From Roseivivax isoporae LMG 25204 (lineage in GTDB: Bacteria > Pseudomonadota > Alphaproteobacteria > Rhodobacterales > Rhodobacteraceae): 64,000 bases of DNA. A program made the position numbers and the translations under genes. The notes under the pieces are model-generated. The model made no database searches. It was not told where the DNA came from and saw only the letters and a program-made list of their open reading frames with translations. Shown in pieces: positions 56,036 to 64,000 of this stretch (positions are counted from its first letter, which is position 1; each line of letters starts with the position of its first letter). The DNA is taken from positions 1 to 64,000 of the forward strand of contig NZ_JAME01000006.1 in the NCBI RefSeq assembly GCF_000521865.1. Direction: 5' to 3'.

Positions 56036-57567
56036 GCGTCTGGCGCACGGAGAAGCGCGCGGCGCACGGCCCCCGCGGCATGGTCGCCTGCCAGCACTGG
56101 CGCGCGGCCGAGGCCGGCGCGGCCGCCCTCGCGGCCGGCGGGAACGCGGTCGACGCGGCCGTCACCGCGGCGCTGACGCTGTCGGTGGTCGAGCCCTGGC
56201 TGTCGGGCCTGGGCGGCGGCGGCTTCATGGTCCGCATGGACCGCGACGGCGCGGCGCAGGTCCTCGACTTCAACGTCGCCTCGGGCAGCCGGGTCGATCC
56301 GGCGGACTACCCGCCCGCGGGCGGGCGCGACGGCGACTGGTTCGACTGGCCGGCGGTCGTGGACGACCGCAACCTGCGCGGCTGGACGTCGGTCTGCGTG
56401 CCGGGCGCGGTCGCGGGCCTCGCCGAAGCGCTCGAGCGCTTCGGCTCGCTCACCTTTGCCGAGGCGCTGGCGCCCGCCATCGCGGAGGCCGAGCACGGGC
56501 TCAGGGTCGACTGGTACACCGCGCTCTGCCTTGCCATCGACGCGCCGAACCTCGCGCGCTGTCCCGATGCCGCGGCGCTCTTTCTCGAGGACGGCCGCGC
56601 GCCCGCGCTGCCCGAAGGCACGGCCGAGATCGCGCGCCCCTGGCCCGCGAAGGCCGCGCTGCTGAAGCGGCTGGCAGAGGCCGGACCGCGCGACTTCTAC
56701 GAGGGCGAGAGCGCGGCGCTGCTCCTCGCGGACCTTGCCGAAGGCGGTGCGCCGATCGAGGCCGCCGACCTCGCCGCCTACAGGCCCGCCTGGCGCGCGC
56801 CGCTCGGCGCGCGCTACCGCGATCTCGACCTCGCGCTGGTGCCGGGCGCAAGCGGCGGTCCGGCCCTCGCCGACGCGCTCGGGCGGATGACGACGTCGAT
56901 CGTCCCCGGCGGCGCCGCCGACGGCGCGCACATGGCCGCCTGCGCCGACGCGATCCGCGCGGCCTACGAGGTGCGGCTCCGCACCCAGCCCCATGGCGGG
57001 CAGAGCTGCACGACCCATATCAGCGCGGTCGACGCTGACGGCACGTTCGTGTCGCTGACCAACACGCTCCTGTCGCGCTTCGGCGCAAAGGTCGTGTCGG
57101 GCCGCACCGGCCTGCCGCTGAACAACGGCATGATGTGGTTCGACCCGCGCCCCGGCACACCCAACGCCATCGCGCCGGGCACCCGGCCGCTGGCCAACAT
57201 GTGTCCGCTCGTCGCGGCGCGGGACGGCACGCCGGTGCTGGCGCTCGGCGCGGCGGGCGGTCGGCAGATTTTCCCGGCCATCGCGCAGATCCTGTCCTAT
57301 CTCGCCGATGTGGGCATGGACCTCGAGACGGCGTTCCATGCCCCGCGCATCGACGCGTCCTCGCCGCTCGTCGCCGTGCCCGACACCGCGCCGGCCGATG
57401 CCGCGGGCCGCATCGCGCGCAGCCACAAGGTGGCGGTGGTGGCCGACACGCTCTACCCGGTCCGCTTCTCGGTGCCCTCGGCGGTGATGCGCGCCGAGGG
57501 CGGGAGCGTCGGCATGGCGCACCCGAACCATCCCTGGTCCGCGGCCGTGGCGGAGCCTGCGCGATGA
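56032..57567 (+). CDS. Gamma-glutamyltransferase-family protein
   Basis: 511 residues. The Ntn-hydrolase precursor: a large-subunit part with GGNAVDAAVTAALTLSVVEP and LSGLGGGGFM (about 37-66), and the self-cleavage site before Thr327 in SCTTHISAVD (about 325-334), then the small subunit with PLNNGMMWF and ALGAAGGRQI. Normally periplasmic, but no signal peptide is seen here (MSVWRTEKRAAHG), so it may act in the cytoplasm on the imported compound. GTG start overlaps the deacetylase stop. Confidence 0.9.
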   Translation: MSVWRTEKRAAHGPRGMVACQHWRAAEAGAAALAAGGNAVDAAVTAALTLSVVEPWLSGLGGGGFMVRMDRDGAAQVLDFNVASGSRVDPADYPPAGGRDGDWFDWPAVVDDRNLRGWTSVCVPGAVAGLAEALERFGSLTFAEALAPAIAEAEHGLRVDWYTALCLAIDAPNLARCPDAAALFLEDGRAPALPEGTAEIARPWPAKAALLKRLAEAGPRDFYEGESAALLLADLAEGGAPIEAADLAAYRPAWRAPLGARYRDLDLALVPGASGGPALADALGRMTTSIVPGGAADGAHMAACADAIRAAYEVRLRTQPHGGQSCTTHISAVDADGTFVSLTNTLLSRFGAKVVSGRTGLPLNNGMMWFDPRPGTPNAIAPGTRPLANMCPLVAARDGTPVLALGAAGGRQIFPAIAQILSYLADVGMDLETAFHAPRIDASSPLVAVPDTAPADAAGRIARSHKVAVVADTLYPVRFSVPSAVMRAEGGSVGMAHPNHPWSAAVAEPAR

Positions 57568-58526
57568 GCCCGCTTCTCGCCATCGAGGACCTCACCGTCG
57601 AGATCCGCGGCGCGCCCGTGGTCGACGGCGTGAGCCTGTCCATCGCGGCGGGCGAGACGCTCGCGCTCGTGGGCGAATCGGGCTGCGGCAAGAGCATGAC
57701 CGCCATGGCGATCCTCGGCCTCGCGCCCGAGGCCGCCGCGCCGCGCGCCGCCCGCGCCACGCTCGACGGCCACGCGATCGACCCCGCGCGGCCCGACCGC
57801 ATGGACGGGCTGCGCGGGCGCGTCGTCTCGACGATCTTCCAGGAACCGGTGCTGTCGCTCGACCCGACCATGCGCATCGGCGCGCAGGTGATGGAGGCGC
57901 TGCGCCTGCACGATCCCATGCCGCGCGCGGCCGCCGCCGAGCGGGTCGCCGCGATGCTCGCCGACGTGGGGATTCCCGATCCCCGGCTCCGGATGCGGCA
58001 GTACCCGCACGAGCTGTCGGGGGGCATGTGCCAGCGCGTGATGATCGCCATGGCGCTGATCACCCGGCCGCGGCTCCTGATCGCGGACGAGCCGACGACG
58101 GCGCTCGACGTCACCACGCAGGCGCAGATCCTCGACCTGATCGCGCGGCTCCGGGACGAGACCGGCACCGCGGTCCTGCTCATCACCCACGACATGGGGG
58201 TGGTGGCCGAGGTCGCGGACCGCGTCGCCGTGATGTATGCCGGCCGTATCGTCGAGCAGGCGCCGGCGGCCACGCTGTTCGCGCGCCAGCGGCACCCCTA
58301 CACGGCGCTGCTGCTCCGGACGATCCCGCGCCTCGACGGCCCGCGCAAGACCGCCCTGCCGGCGATCCCCGGGGCGGTTCCCGCGCCCGCCGACTGGCCG
58401 CAGGGTTGCCGCTTCGCCCCCCGCTGCCCGCTCGCCATCGACACGTGCCGCGCCGAATCGCCGCCATTCGCGGAGGTGGCTCCCGGACATGCCGCCGCCT
58501 GCTGGCGCAGCGAGGAGGTGACATGA
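57564..58526 (+). CDS. Peptide-type ABC ATPase (OppD/DppD-like)
   Basis: 320 residues. Walker A GESGCGKSM (about 38), signature LSGGMCQRV, Walker [13 protein letters not shown], and the C-terminal oligopeptide/dipeptide tail with CRFAPRCPLAIDTC, whose Cys residues usually bind an iron-sulfur cluster or metal in this family. Overlaps the next gene by ATGA. Confidence 0.93.
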   Translation: MSPLLAIEDLTVEIRGAPVVDGVSLSIAAGETLALVGESGCGKSMTAMAILGLAPEAAAPRAARATLDGHAIDPARPDRMDGLRGRVVSTIFQEPVLSLDPTMRIGAQVMEALRLHDPMPRAAAAERVAAMLADVGIPDPRLRMRQYPHELSGGMCQRVMIAMALITRPRLLIADEPTTALDVTTQAQILDLIARLRDETGTAVLLITHDMGVVAEVADRVAVMYAGRIVEQAPAATLFARQRHPYTALLLRTIPRLDGPRKTALPAIPGAVPAPADWPQGCRFAPRCPLAIDTCRAESPPFAEVAPGHAAACWRSEEVT

Positions 58527-59494
58527 CCGAACCGCTTCTCGACGTGCGGGACCTGCACGTGCACTTCCCGATCCGCGAGGGCGCGCTGCGCCGCGTGACC
58601 CGCCATGTCCGCGCGGTCGACGGCGTGTCGCTGACCGTGGGCCGCGGCGAGATCCTGGGCCTCGTCGGCGAATCGGGCTGCGGGAAATCCACCGCCGGCG
58701 CCGCCGTCCTCGGGATGCAGGCACCGACCTCGGGCAGCGTGCGGTTCGACGGCCGCGACGTGGCCGAGATGCCCGCGCGCGAGATCGCGCGCCGCATGAG
58801 CGTGGTGTTCCAGGACCCAACCGCGGCGCTCAACCCCCGCATGAGCATCGGCGACAGCATCGGCGAGCCGCTGGCGATCCACCGCACCGGGTCAGCGCGG
58901 GCGCGCGCCGACCGCGTGGCCGAACTCATGTCGCTCGTGGGGCTCGACCGCAGCATGGCCGGCCGCCGGCCCGGTGCGCTCTCGGGCGGGCAGCGGCAGC
59001 GCGTCGTCATCGCGCGGGCGCTGGCGCTCGATCCGGACCTCGTCGTCCTCGACGAGGCGGTGTCGGCCCTCGACGTGTCGATCCAGAGCCAGATCCTGAA
59101 CCTGCTCCTCGACCTGCAGGCGCGGCTGAACCTTTCCTACCTCTTCATCAGCCACGACCTGTCGGTGATCCGCCACGTGACCGACCGCGTCGCGGTCATG
59201 TATCTCGGGCGCATCGTCGAAGAGGCGGCGGCGGAGGACCTCTTTGCCGCTCCGCGCCATCCCTATACCGCCGCGCTCCTGAGCGCCGTGCCGCGGCCGG
59301 AACCCGGCCGCCGCAGCGGGCGCGTGGTGCTGCCGGGCGATGCGGGCGCGGACATGACGGGCGGCTGCCGCTTCGCGCCCCGCTGCCCCGTCGCCCGCCC
59401 CGATTGTCGCGACAACGACCCCGCGCTCGTCGGCGGCGCGCATCGGGCCGCGTGCTTTTACCCGGACGAGCTGTCGCCGGACCCCGGAGACTGA
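58523..59494 (+). CDS. Peptide-type ABC ATPase (OppF/DppF-like)
   Basis: 323 residues. Walker A GESGCGKST (about 50), signature LSGGQRQRV, Walker B VVLDEAVSALD, and the C-terminal Cys motif CRFAPRCPVARPDC. Partner of the previous ATPase. In LDEAVSALD, Ala-Val replaces the usual Pro-Thr, a common variation in this branch. The 3' end overlaps cueR by 37 bases on the opposite strand. Confidence 0.93.
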   Translation: MTEPLLDVRDLHVHFPIREGALRRVTRHVRAVDGVSLTVGRGEILGLVGESGCGKSTAGAAVLGMQAPTSGSVRFDGRDVAEMPAREIARRMSVVFQDPTAALNPRMSIGDSIGEPLAIHRTGSARARADRVAELMSLVGLDRSMAGRRPGALSGGQRQRVVIARALALDPDLVVLDEAVSALDVSIQSQILNLLLDLQARLNLSYLFISHDLSVIRHVTDRVAVMYLGRIVEEAAAEDLFAAPRHPYTAALLSAVPRPEPGRRSGRVVLPGDAGADMTGGCRFAPRCPVARPDCRDNDPALVGGAHRAACFYPDELSPDPGD

Positions 59495-59874
59495 CCGGCG
59501 AGCCCTTCGAGGATCGGGCAGTCGGGCCGGTCGTCGCCGTGACAGCGGTCCACCAGCTGCTGCAGCGTCTCGCGCATGGCGCGCAGTTCGTCGATCTTGC
59601 GGTCGATGTCGGCGAGGTGCGCATGCGCGACGCGCTTGACGTCGGCGCTGGCCCGCCCGCGATCGTCGTAGAGCGACAGGAGCGTGCGGCACTCCTCGAT
59701 GGAAAAGCCGAGGGACCGCGCGCGCCCGAGGAACGACAGCACATGCGCGTCGCGCGTGCTGAACGCCCGGTACCCGTTGGCTGCGCGTGCCGGCGCGACG
59801 AGCCCGATCTCCTCGTAGTAGCGGATCGTCTTCGACGGCAGCCCGCTGGCCGCCGCGGCTTCCTTGATGTTCAT
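59458..59874 (-). CDS. cueR: CueR-type MerR regulator (copper-responsive)
   Basis: 138 residues. N-terminal MerR helix-turn-helix (MNIKEAAAASGLPSKTIRYYEE). The metal loop CHGDDRPDCPI puts Cys111 and Cys119 where CueR has 112 and 120, and Ser76 matches CueR Ser77, a monovalent-metal discriminator. Senses Cu(I), Ag(I) or Au(I). No copper ATPase is adjacent; the nearest copper gene is the amine oxidase about 0.7 kb away. Its own operator was not found. Confidence 0.9.
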   Translation of the reverse strand: MNIKEAAAASGLPSKTIRYYEEIGLVAPARAANGYRAFSTRDAHVLSFLGRARSLGFSIEECRTLLSLYDDRGRASADVKRVAHAHLADIDRKIDELRAMRETLQQLVDRCHGDDRPDCPILEGLAGQSPGSGDSSSG

Positions 59875-59950
59875 GGCCGTCCTTCCGGATGTGGCGCCCG
59901 GTTGCGGGACGATCCTACCCGATGGGCCACATGGTGGGGAACCGCGCGAT

Positions 59951-60424
59951 TCAGCCCGTCGCCGCCCAGCACGCGGCGACGGCCAAGGCGGCGACGCCCA
60001 TCTGCGCGGGCCTGAGCCGTGCGAAGTAGTGCGGAGCGGCGCCGCTGCGCGCAGCCAGCGGATCGGCCACGGCGAGCGCCGCGAGCGCCAGGCTCCCGAG
60101 CGGCAGCGCCCAGTCGGGCGGCAGCACGAGGATCGCGGCCCCGCTCAAGAAGAGCACCGCGAAGGTGACGAGCTGCGCGGCCCGCGGTCCGCCTTCGGTG
60201 CGAAAGCTGAGGCCCCGGCGCACCCCAGAGAGGAAGATCAGGATCGCCCCCGCCCAGAGACGCGCGGCTTCGCGCGCAAGACCGGGCCAGGGCTCGCCGG
60301 CCCCCCAGGCGATGCCGGCCAAGGCCGCGAAGGGCAGCATGGCCCCCCAGCCGAGGACGAGCCCGTCCCAGGGGATGCGCGGGGTCTCGGTCAGGACGAT
60401 GCGGCGGGTCGTGCGGGGCATCAC
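59951..60424 (-). CDS. DUF3429 membrane protein
   Basis: 157 residues. About five hydrophobic segments (about 20-42, 55-68, 82-100, 107-125, 138-155). The DUF3429 pattern IPWDGLVLGWGAMLPFAALA and IFLSGVRRGLSF is recognised. Function unknown. It lies between cueR and the divergent amine oxidase gene; M1 or M2 may be the start. Confidence 0.82.
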   Translation of the reverse strand: MMPRTTRRIVLTETPRIPWDGLVLGWGAMLPFAALAGIAWGAGEPWPGLAREAARLWAGAILIFLSGVRRGLSFRTEGGPRAAQLVTFAVLFLSGAAILVLPPDWALPLGSLALAALAVADPLAARSGAAPHYFARLRPAQMGVAALAVAACWAATG

Positions 60425-60548
60425 GTGGACGAAGCCCTCGAGGCCCCGCCCCGGTTCCGCGCAGCCGCGCCCGCGGATGCAACTTTCCGTTTACGCAGGC
60501 CATCCCCCGCAGCTAGCGTTCCCCCGAGGGATACCGAGGGAGGACAGG

Positions 60549-62531
60549 ATGCCGGTTCCGAAAACATCACACCTTGCCTGCGCGGCGGCGCTTCTTTGTG
60601 CCGCGTCGGCGGGGGCGCACCCGCTCGACGGGCTGACCGCGGAAGAGATGACCGCGACGCGCACCATCCTGGCCGAAGCCGGGCACGTGACCGAAGAAAG
60701 CCGCTGGCCGCTGATCGAGCTCTACGAGCCCGAGAAGGACTTCGTCCTCGAGTGGCAGGAGGGCACGCCCGAGCGCCGGCAGGTGCGCGTCAACGTCACC
60801 ACCGCGGAGGGCACGTTCCGCGGTCTCGTCGATCTCGATTCGGGCAGCGTTGTGGAATGGGCCCCGGCCGAGGGGCAGTCGATGCTGCTGCTCGAGGAAT
60901 TCGTGGGCGCGATGGAGCTTGCGCTCTCGCATCCCGACTTCATCGCGGGGCTCGAGGCGCGCGGCGTCACGCCCGACGACGTGTTCTGCCTGCCGCTGAC
61001 CGCGGGCGCCTTCGGCGATCCCGACGAGGAGGGGCGCCGCTTGATGAAGGTGCCCTGCTATCTCCTGCCCGAGCAATCGAACTGGTATGCCCGGCCGATC
61101 GAGGGGCTCTATGCCACCGTCGACCTGACCGGCGGCGAGGTGGTCGAGGTCATCGACACGGGCGTGGTGCCGATCCCCGAGGACCCCTGGGGCTACACCA
61201 CCGAAGAGATCGGCGCGCGGGACGACATGGAGCTGCGCGAGAGCGTGACGCGCGCGGGCCTCGCGCAGGAGGGCGCGGGCAACGTCACCGTGGACGGCAG
61301 CCGGGTCACGTGGGACATGTGGTCGTTCCGCTGGCGCATCGACAAGCGCCCGGGGGTCGTGCTGTCGGACATCCGCGCCGATGGGCGCGAGGTGCTCTAC
61401 CAGGCGCACCTCTCCGAGGTCTTCGTGCCCTACATGGACCCGTCCGAAGGCTGGTACTGGCGGACCTACATGGATTCGGGCGAATACGGCTTCGGCATCT
61501 TCCTGTCGCCGCTGCGCGCGGGCGTCGACTGTCCCGCCTACGCGACCTACCTGCCGGCGCTCGTTCACGCAGATGACGGCACCCCGCTCGAGATCCCCGA
61601 CGCGGTCTGCATCTTCGAGCGGCAGGTCGGCGATCCGGCCTGGCGGCATTTCGAGGTCTTCGCCCAGGGGCCAGAGACCTTTACCCCGACCGAGGGCCGG
61701 CCGGCGACGGAACTGGTGGTGCGTTCGGCGTCGGAGGTGGGGAACTACGACTACCTGATCGACTACCGCTTCGACCAGTCCGGGCGCATTCACATCGCCG
61801 TGGGCTCCACCGGGCTCGACGCGGTCAAGGGGGTGGCGGCGACGTCGATCACCGATCCGACCGCGGCGGAGGACACCGCCCACGGCACCCTGATCGCGCC
61901 GAACCTCGTGGCGCCGAACCACGACCACTTCTTCAACTTCCGGCTCGATTTCGACATCGACGGCACCGCGAACAGCTTCATGCGGACCGGGATCGTGCCG
62001 GCCGAGGCGCCCGCGGACATCCCGCGCCGCACGCTCTGGGTGACCGAGCACGACATGCCCATGACCGAGGGAGAGGCCAAGTACCGCATCACTCCCGAGA
62101 CGCCGGCCATGTACCACGTGGGCAACATGAACGAGACCCGCAAGCTCGGCCATCATCCGAGCTACATGATCAATCCGGGGAACTCGGTCGCCTACAGCCC
62201 GCTCGACGTGACCATGGACCCGCCGGCCATGCGCAACCCCTACATCGCGCATACCCTCTACGTGACGCCCTATGACCGCGACCAGCGCTATGCGGGGGGC
62301 GAATACGCCTTCCAGGGCGACGGATCGGACAGCCTGCTCGCGTGGATGGAGGAGGACCGCTCTATCGCCGACACCGACATCGTGGCGTGGTACACGATGG
62401 GCTTCCACCACATCCCGCGGATGGAGGACTGGCCCGTCATGCCGCTCATGTGGAAGTCGATCACGCTCGCGCCGTTCAACTTCTTCGACCACAACCCGGC
62501 GATCACCGTCCCGCTCGACGCGGAGGAGTGA
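60549..62531 (+). CDS. Copper amine oxidase (TPQ-type), periplasmic
   Basis: 660 residues. Signal peptide (KTSHLACAAALLCAASAGAHP). The TPQ cofactor Tyr is residue 400 in EVGNYDYLIDYRF; the active-site base Asp is in YMDSGEYGFG; copper ligands are His458 and His460 in NHDHFFNF and a His of GFHHIPRMEDWPV (620/621). Oxidises primary amines to aldehydes with release of NH3 and H2O2. GGGAGGACAGG lies ahead of the ATG. CueR and a DUF3429 gene are next to it. Confidence 0.94.
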   Translation: MPVPKTSHLACAAALLCAASAGAHPLDGLTAEEMTATRTILAEAGHVTEESRWPLIELYEPEKDFVLEWQEGTPERRQVRVNVTTAEGTFRGLVDLDSGSVVEWAPAEGQSMLLLEEFVGAMELALSHPDFIAGLEARGVTPDDVFCLPLTAGAFGDPDEEGRRLMKVPCYLLPEQSNWYARPIEGLYATVDLTGGEVVEVIDTGVVPIPEDPWGYTTEEIGARDDMELRESVTRAGLAQEGAGNVTVDGSRVTWDMWSFRWRIDKRPGVVLSDIRADGREVLYQAHLSEVFVPYMDPSEGWYWRTYMDSGEYGFGIFLSPLRAGVDCPAYATYLPALVHADDGTPLEIPDAVCIFERQVGDPAWRHFEVFAQGPETFTPTEGRPATELVVRSASEVGNYDYLIDYRFDQSGRIHIAVGSTGLDAVKGVAATSITDPTAAEDTAHGTLIAPNLVAPNHDHFFNFRLDFDIDGTANSFMRTGIVPAEAPADIPRRTLWVTEHDMPMTEGEAKYRITPETPAMYHVGNMNETRKLGHHPSYMINPGNSVAYSPLDVTMDPPAMRNPYIAHTLYVTPYDRDQRYAGGEYAFQGDGSDSLLAWMEEDRSIADTDIVAWYTMGFHHIPRMEDWPVMPLMWKSITLAPFNFFDHNPAITVPLDAEE

Positions 62532-62537
62532 GCGTCC

Positions 62538-62564
62538 CGGGGCCCGCGCGCGCCGCGGGCCCCG
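62538..62564. terminator. Hairpin between convergent amine oxidase and DMT genes
   Basis: An 11-bp perfect stem (CGGGGCCCGCG with CGCGGGCCCCG) around CGCGC, filling the gap between the amine oxidase stop and the next gene's stop. No T run follows on either side, so it may work as a bidirectional or rho-assisted stop. Confidence 0.6.
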
Positions 62565-63449
62565 TCATTCCGCCGGCGGCGGCACCTTCTGGGCCCGCGA
62601 CAGCTGCACCGCGAGGATGCCGGCCGCGATGATCGCCACGCCCACGACGTCGAGGGCGCCCAGCGCCTCGCCGAGGAACGCGGCGGCGATGGCCACCCCG
62701 AAGAAGGGGTTGAGGAAGTGGAAGGTCGCGGCCTTGACCGCCCCGATGCGGTCGACGAGCAGGAACCACACGAGCGTCGCGATCACCCCGGGCACGATCG
62801 TGGTGTAGGCGAAGGCCCAGAAGAGCGTCCAGGACGGTTCGAACACCGGCTCCTCGAGGACCAGCGCGGGCAAGAGGAGCGCGGCGGCACCGACCAGCAT
62901 CTGGTAGCCCACCACCATCAGCACGTTGCCCCCCGAGCTGGCCGAGCGCAGCGACAGGGTGGCGGTGGCCAGCGCCGCGGCGCCCAGCACGCAGAGCGCC
63001 ACGCCCCCGAGGTCGACGCCGCCCGACAGCCGCGCCCCCATGATGACGACGACACCCGCGACCCCCGCGGCGAGGCCCGCGACGCCCAGCGCCGGCAGTC
63101 TCTGCCCGAGGACGGCCCAGCCGGCAAAGGCCACCATGAGCGGCATGGTCGAGGCGATGATCGCGGCGAGCGAGGCCTCGACGCTCTGCATCGCGACGAA
63201 GTTGAGGCCCAGATAGAGCGCGTTCTGGCAGATGCCGAAGACGAGGGTCGCGCGCCACTGCGCCCGCGTCAGGCCGAAGCCCTGACCGAGCGCGCGGGCG
63301 ATCACGATGGCCAGGAGCCCCGAGATCAGGAAACGCAGCGACAGCGCGAAGAGCGGCGGCGCCGCGGTCACGATGATCCGCGCCGAGGTGAAGGCGGAGG
63401 ACCACATCGCCGCGAAGGCGAGGCCCATGAGGATGGCTTTGAGGTCCAT
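62565..63449 (-). CDS. DMT-family transporter (EamA type)
   Basis: 294 residues with ten hydrophobic helices in two EamA repeats. N-terminus MDLKAILMGLAFAAMWSSAF, with WSSAF typical of RhaT/YdcZ-like carriers, and the helix-9 GAVKAATFHFLNPFFGVAIA motif. Start MDLKAIL is chosen because GGAG lies nearby. Substrate unknown. Unrelated in sequence to the DMT gene at 2913. Confidence 0.88.
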   Translation of the reverse strand: MDLKAILMGLAFAAMWSSAFTSARIIVTAAPPLFALSLRFLISGLLAIVIARALGQGFGLTRAQWRATLVFGICQNALYLGLNFVAMQSVEASLAAIIASTMPLMVAFAGWAVLGQRLPALGVAGLAAGVAGVVVIMGARLSGGVDLGGVALCVLGAAALATATLSLRSASSGGNVLMVVGYQMLVGAAALLLPALVLEEPVFEPSWTLFWAFAYTTIVPGVIATLVWFLLVDRIGAVKAATFHFLNPFFGVAIAAAFLGEALGALDVVGVAIIAAGILAVQLSRAQKVPPPAE

Positions 63450-63563
63450 GGCGGGGCTCCGGGTCGGTCGCCGCACCTGACCTGCCGGTTGCCGGAAGGT
63501 CAAGGCACTCGCCGCGGAGGGCAGCCTTGCACGCCACGCAACGGACGATTGCCCGGGCGCGGG

Positions 63564-64000
63564 CTAGGCTTCGGGCCGGCTTGCCGCTCCGGCCGCCGCA
63601 ACGGGCCGGTCGTCGCTGCGGAGCGCGATCTCGGTCAGAGCGAGGCCGAGGCAGCCCGCCAGCAGGAACGCCCCTGCGACGACCGCGACCTCGCCCGCGT
63701 AGAAGCTGCCTGCGACGAGGGCGAAGAGCGCGGCGACGAGGCTCGACCCCGATGCCAGCAGCGACGAGCCGATGCCGGCCACGGCGCCGAGCGAGCGCAT
63801 GGTCATGGCGTTCAGGTTGCCGAAGAGGATGCCGATCGCGAGGAAGACGGCGAGCCCGAGTCCCATGAAGGCCGCCAGCGGGAGCGGGCCCTCCGTCAGC
63901 GCGCAGGCGGCGAGCATTGCGGCGCTTGCAACGCACAGCCCGACGAAGCCGATGCGCGCCATGGCGTCGGCGCCGAACCGTTCGACAAACATCCCGTTGG
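63564..64000 (-). CDS. MFS transporter, C-terminal part (cut by window edge)
   Basis: At least 145 residues in frame to the window end, four or five membrane helices. The pattern GNLNAMTMRSLGAVAGIGSSL is typical of the Bcr/CflA subgroup of drug exporters. An internal ATG at 63992 is not the true start, since the frame stays open upstream (NG-MFVERFG). Substrate unknown. Confidence 0.78.
   Translation of the reverse strand, partial: NGMFVERFGADAMARIGFVGLCVASAAMLAACALTEGPLPLAAFMGLGLAVFLAIGILFGNLNAMTMRSLGAVAGIGSSLLASGSSLVAALFALVAGSFYAGEVAVVAGAFLLAGCLGLALTEIALRSDDRPVAAAGAASRPEA

Noticed and set aside
59875-60548. A CueR-type operator near cueR or the amine oxidase
   Set aside because: No ACCTTCC-N7-GGAAGGT-like palindrome could be found in either upstream region.

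Overview
The window is a GC-rich stretch of chromosome from an alphaproteobacterium, most likely a member of the Rhodobacterales (Roseobacter/Rhodobacter group). The evidence is the gene content and order: ybgC-tolQRA, ruvCAB next to a divergent hemE/hemC pair, a rsmC-like gene followed by an SDR and hemF, a yejABEF transporter, a YpfJ-type peptidase, a DUF1127 protein, and a CycM-type membrane-anchored cytochrome c. Genes are tightly packed, with many 4-bp ATGA or GTGA overlaps. I see no insertion sequence, prophage, CRISPR array, rRNA or tRNA. The one recognisable RNA gene is the small SRP RNA (ffs).

Layout. (1) 1-2842, minus strand: the Tol envelope genes (tolA cut by the window edge, tolR, tolQ, ybgC) and a conserved hypothetical. 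(2) 2.9-10.5 kb: DMT and MFS carriers, a YadGH-type ABC exporter, a sodium/sugar symporter, prmA and small proteins. (3) 10.8-22.8 kb: ruvCAB, hemE/hemC (divergent, with a palindrome between them), nudC, a cyclic-nucleotide phosphodiesterase/nucleotidase, ffs, a protein phosphatase, a zinc peptidase, pheA, and an unusual two-haem cytochrome c. (4) 23-29 kb: the yejABEF peptide importer. (5) 29.1-37.3 kb: two unlisted small proteins facing a LysR regulator, a SPOR-tailed D,D-carboxypeptidase, a HAD phosphatase, clpS, an rsmC-like gene, an SDR with an altered catalytic motif, hemF, rluE and tadA. (6) 37.4-45.4 kb: rluB, then a stress-type cluster with two XpaC-like proteins, TelA, a DUF2927 lipoprotein, an SPFH-GYF fusion, a zinc-ribbon membrane protein and two tiny membrane proteins. 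(7) 45.4-50.2 kb: a sugar kinase, dtd, two regulators, a receiver-like protein, a Nudix protein and a CxxC protein. (8) 50.3-59.5 kb: a nine-gene operon with a GntR regulator, a complete peptide-type ABC importer, an SDR, a polysaccharide-deacetylase-family enzyme and a gamma-glutamyltransferase. (9) 59.5-64 kb: CueR, a DUF3429 membrane protein, a periplasmic copper amine oxidase, a DMT carrier and the end of an MFS carrier.

The most interesting parts are: the XpaC/TelA/SPFH/zinc-ribbon cluster, which looks like an envelope-stress module without a visible PspA; the two small proteins facing a LysR gene whose start abuts a perfect T-N11-A palindrome; the internally duplicated cytochrome with 45-bp acidic repeats; the SDR whose catalytic lysine is a cysteine; and palindromes at the hemE/hemC, tolQ and GntR-operon promoters. 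All functional statements come from reading motifs and gene order; no database search was possible.
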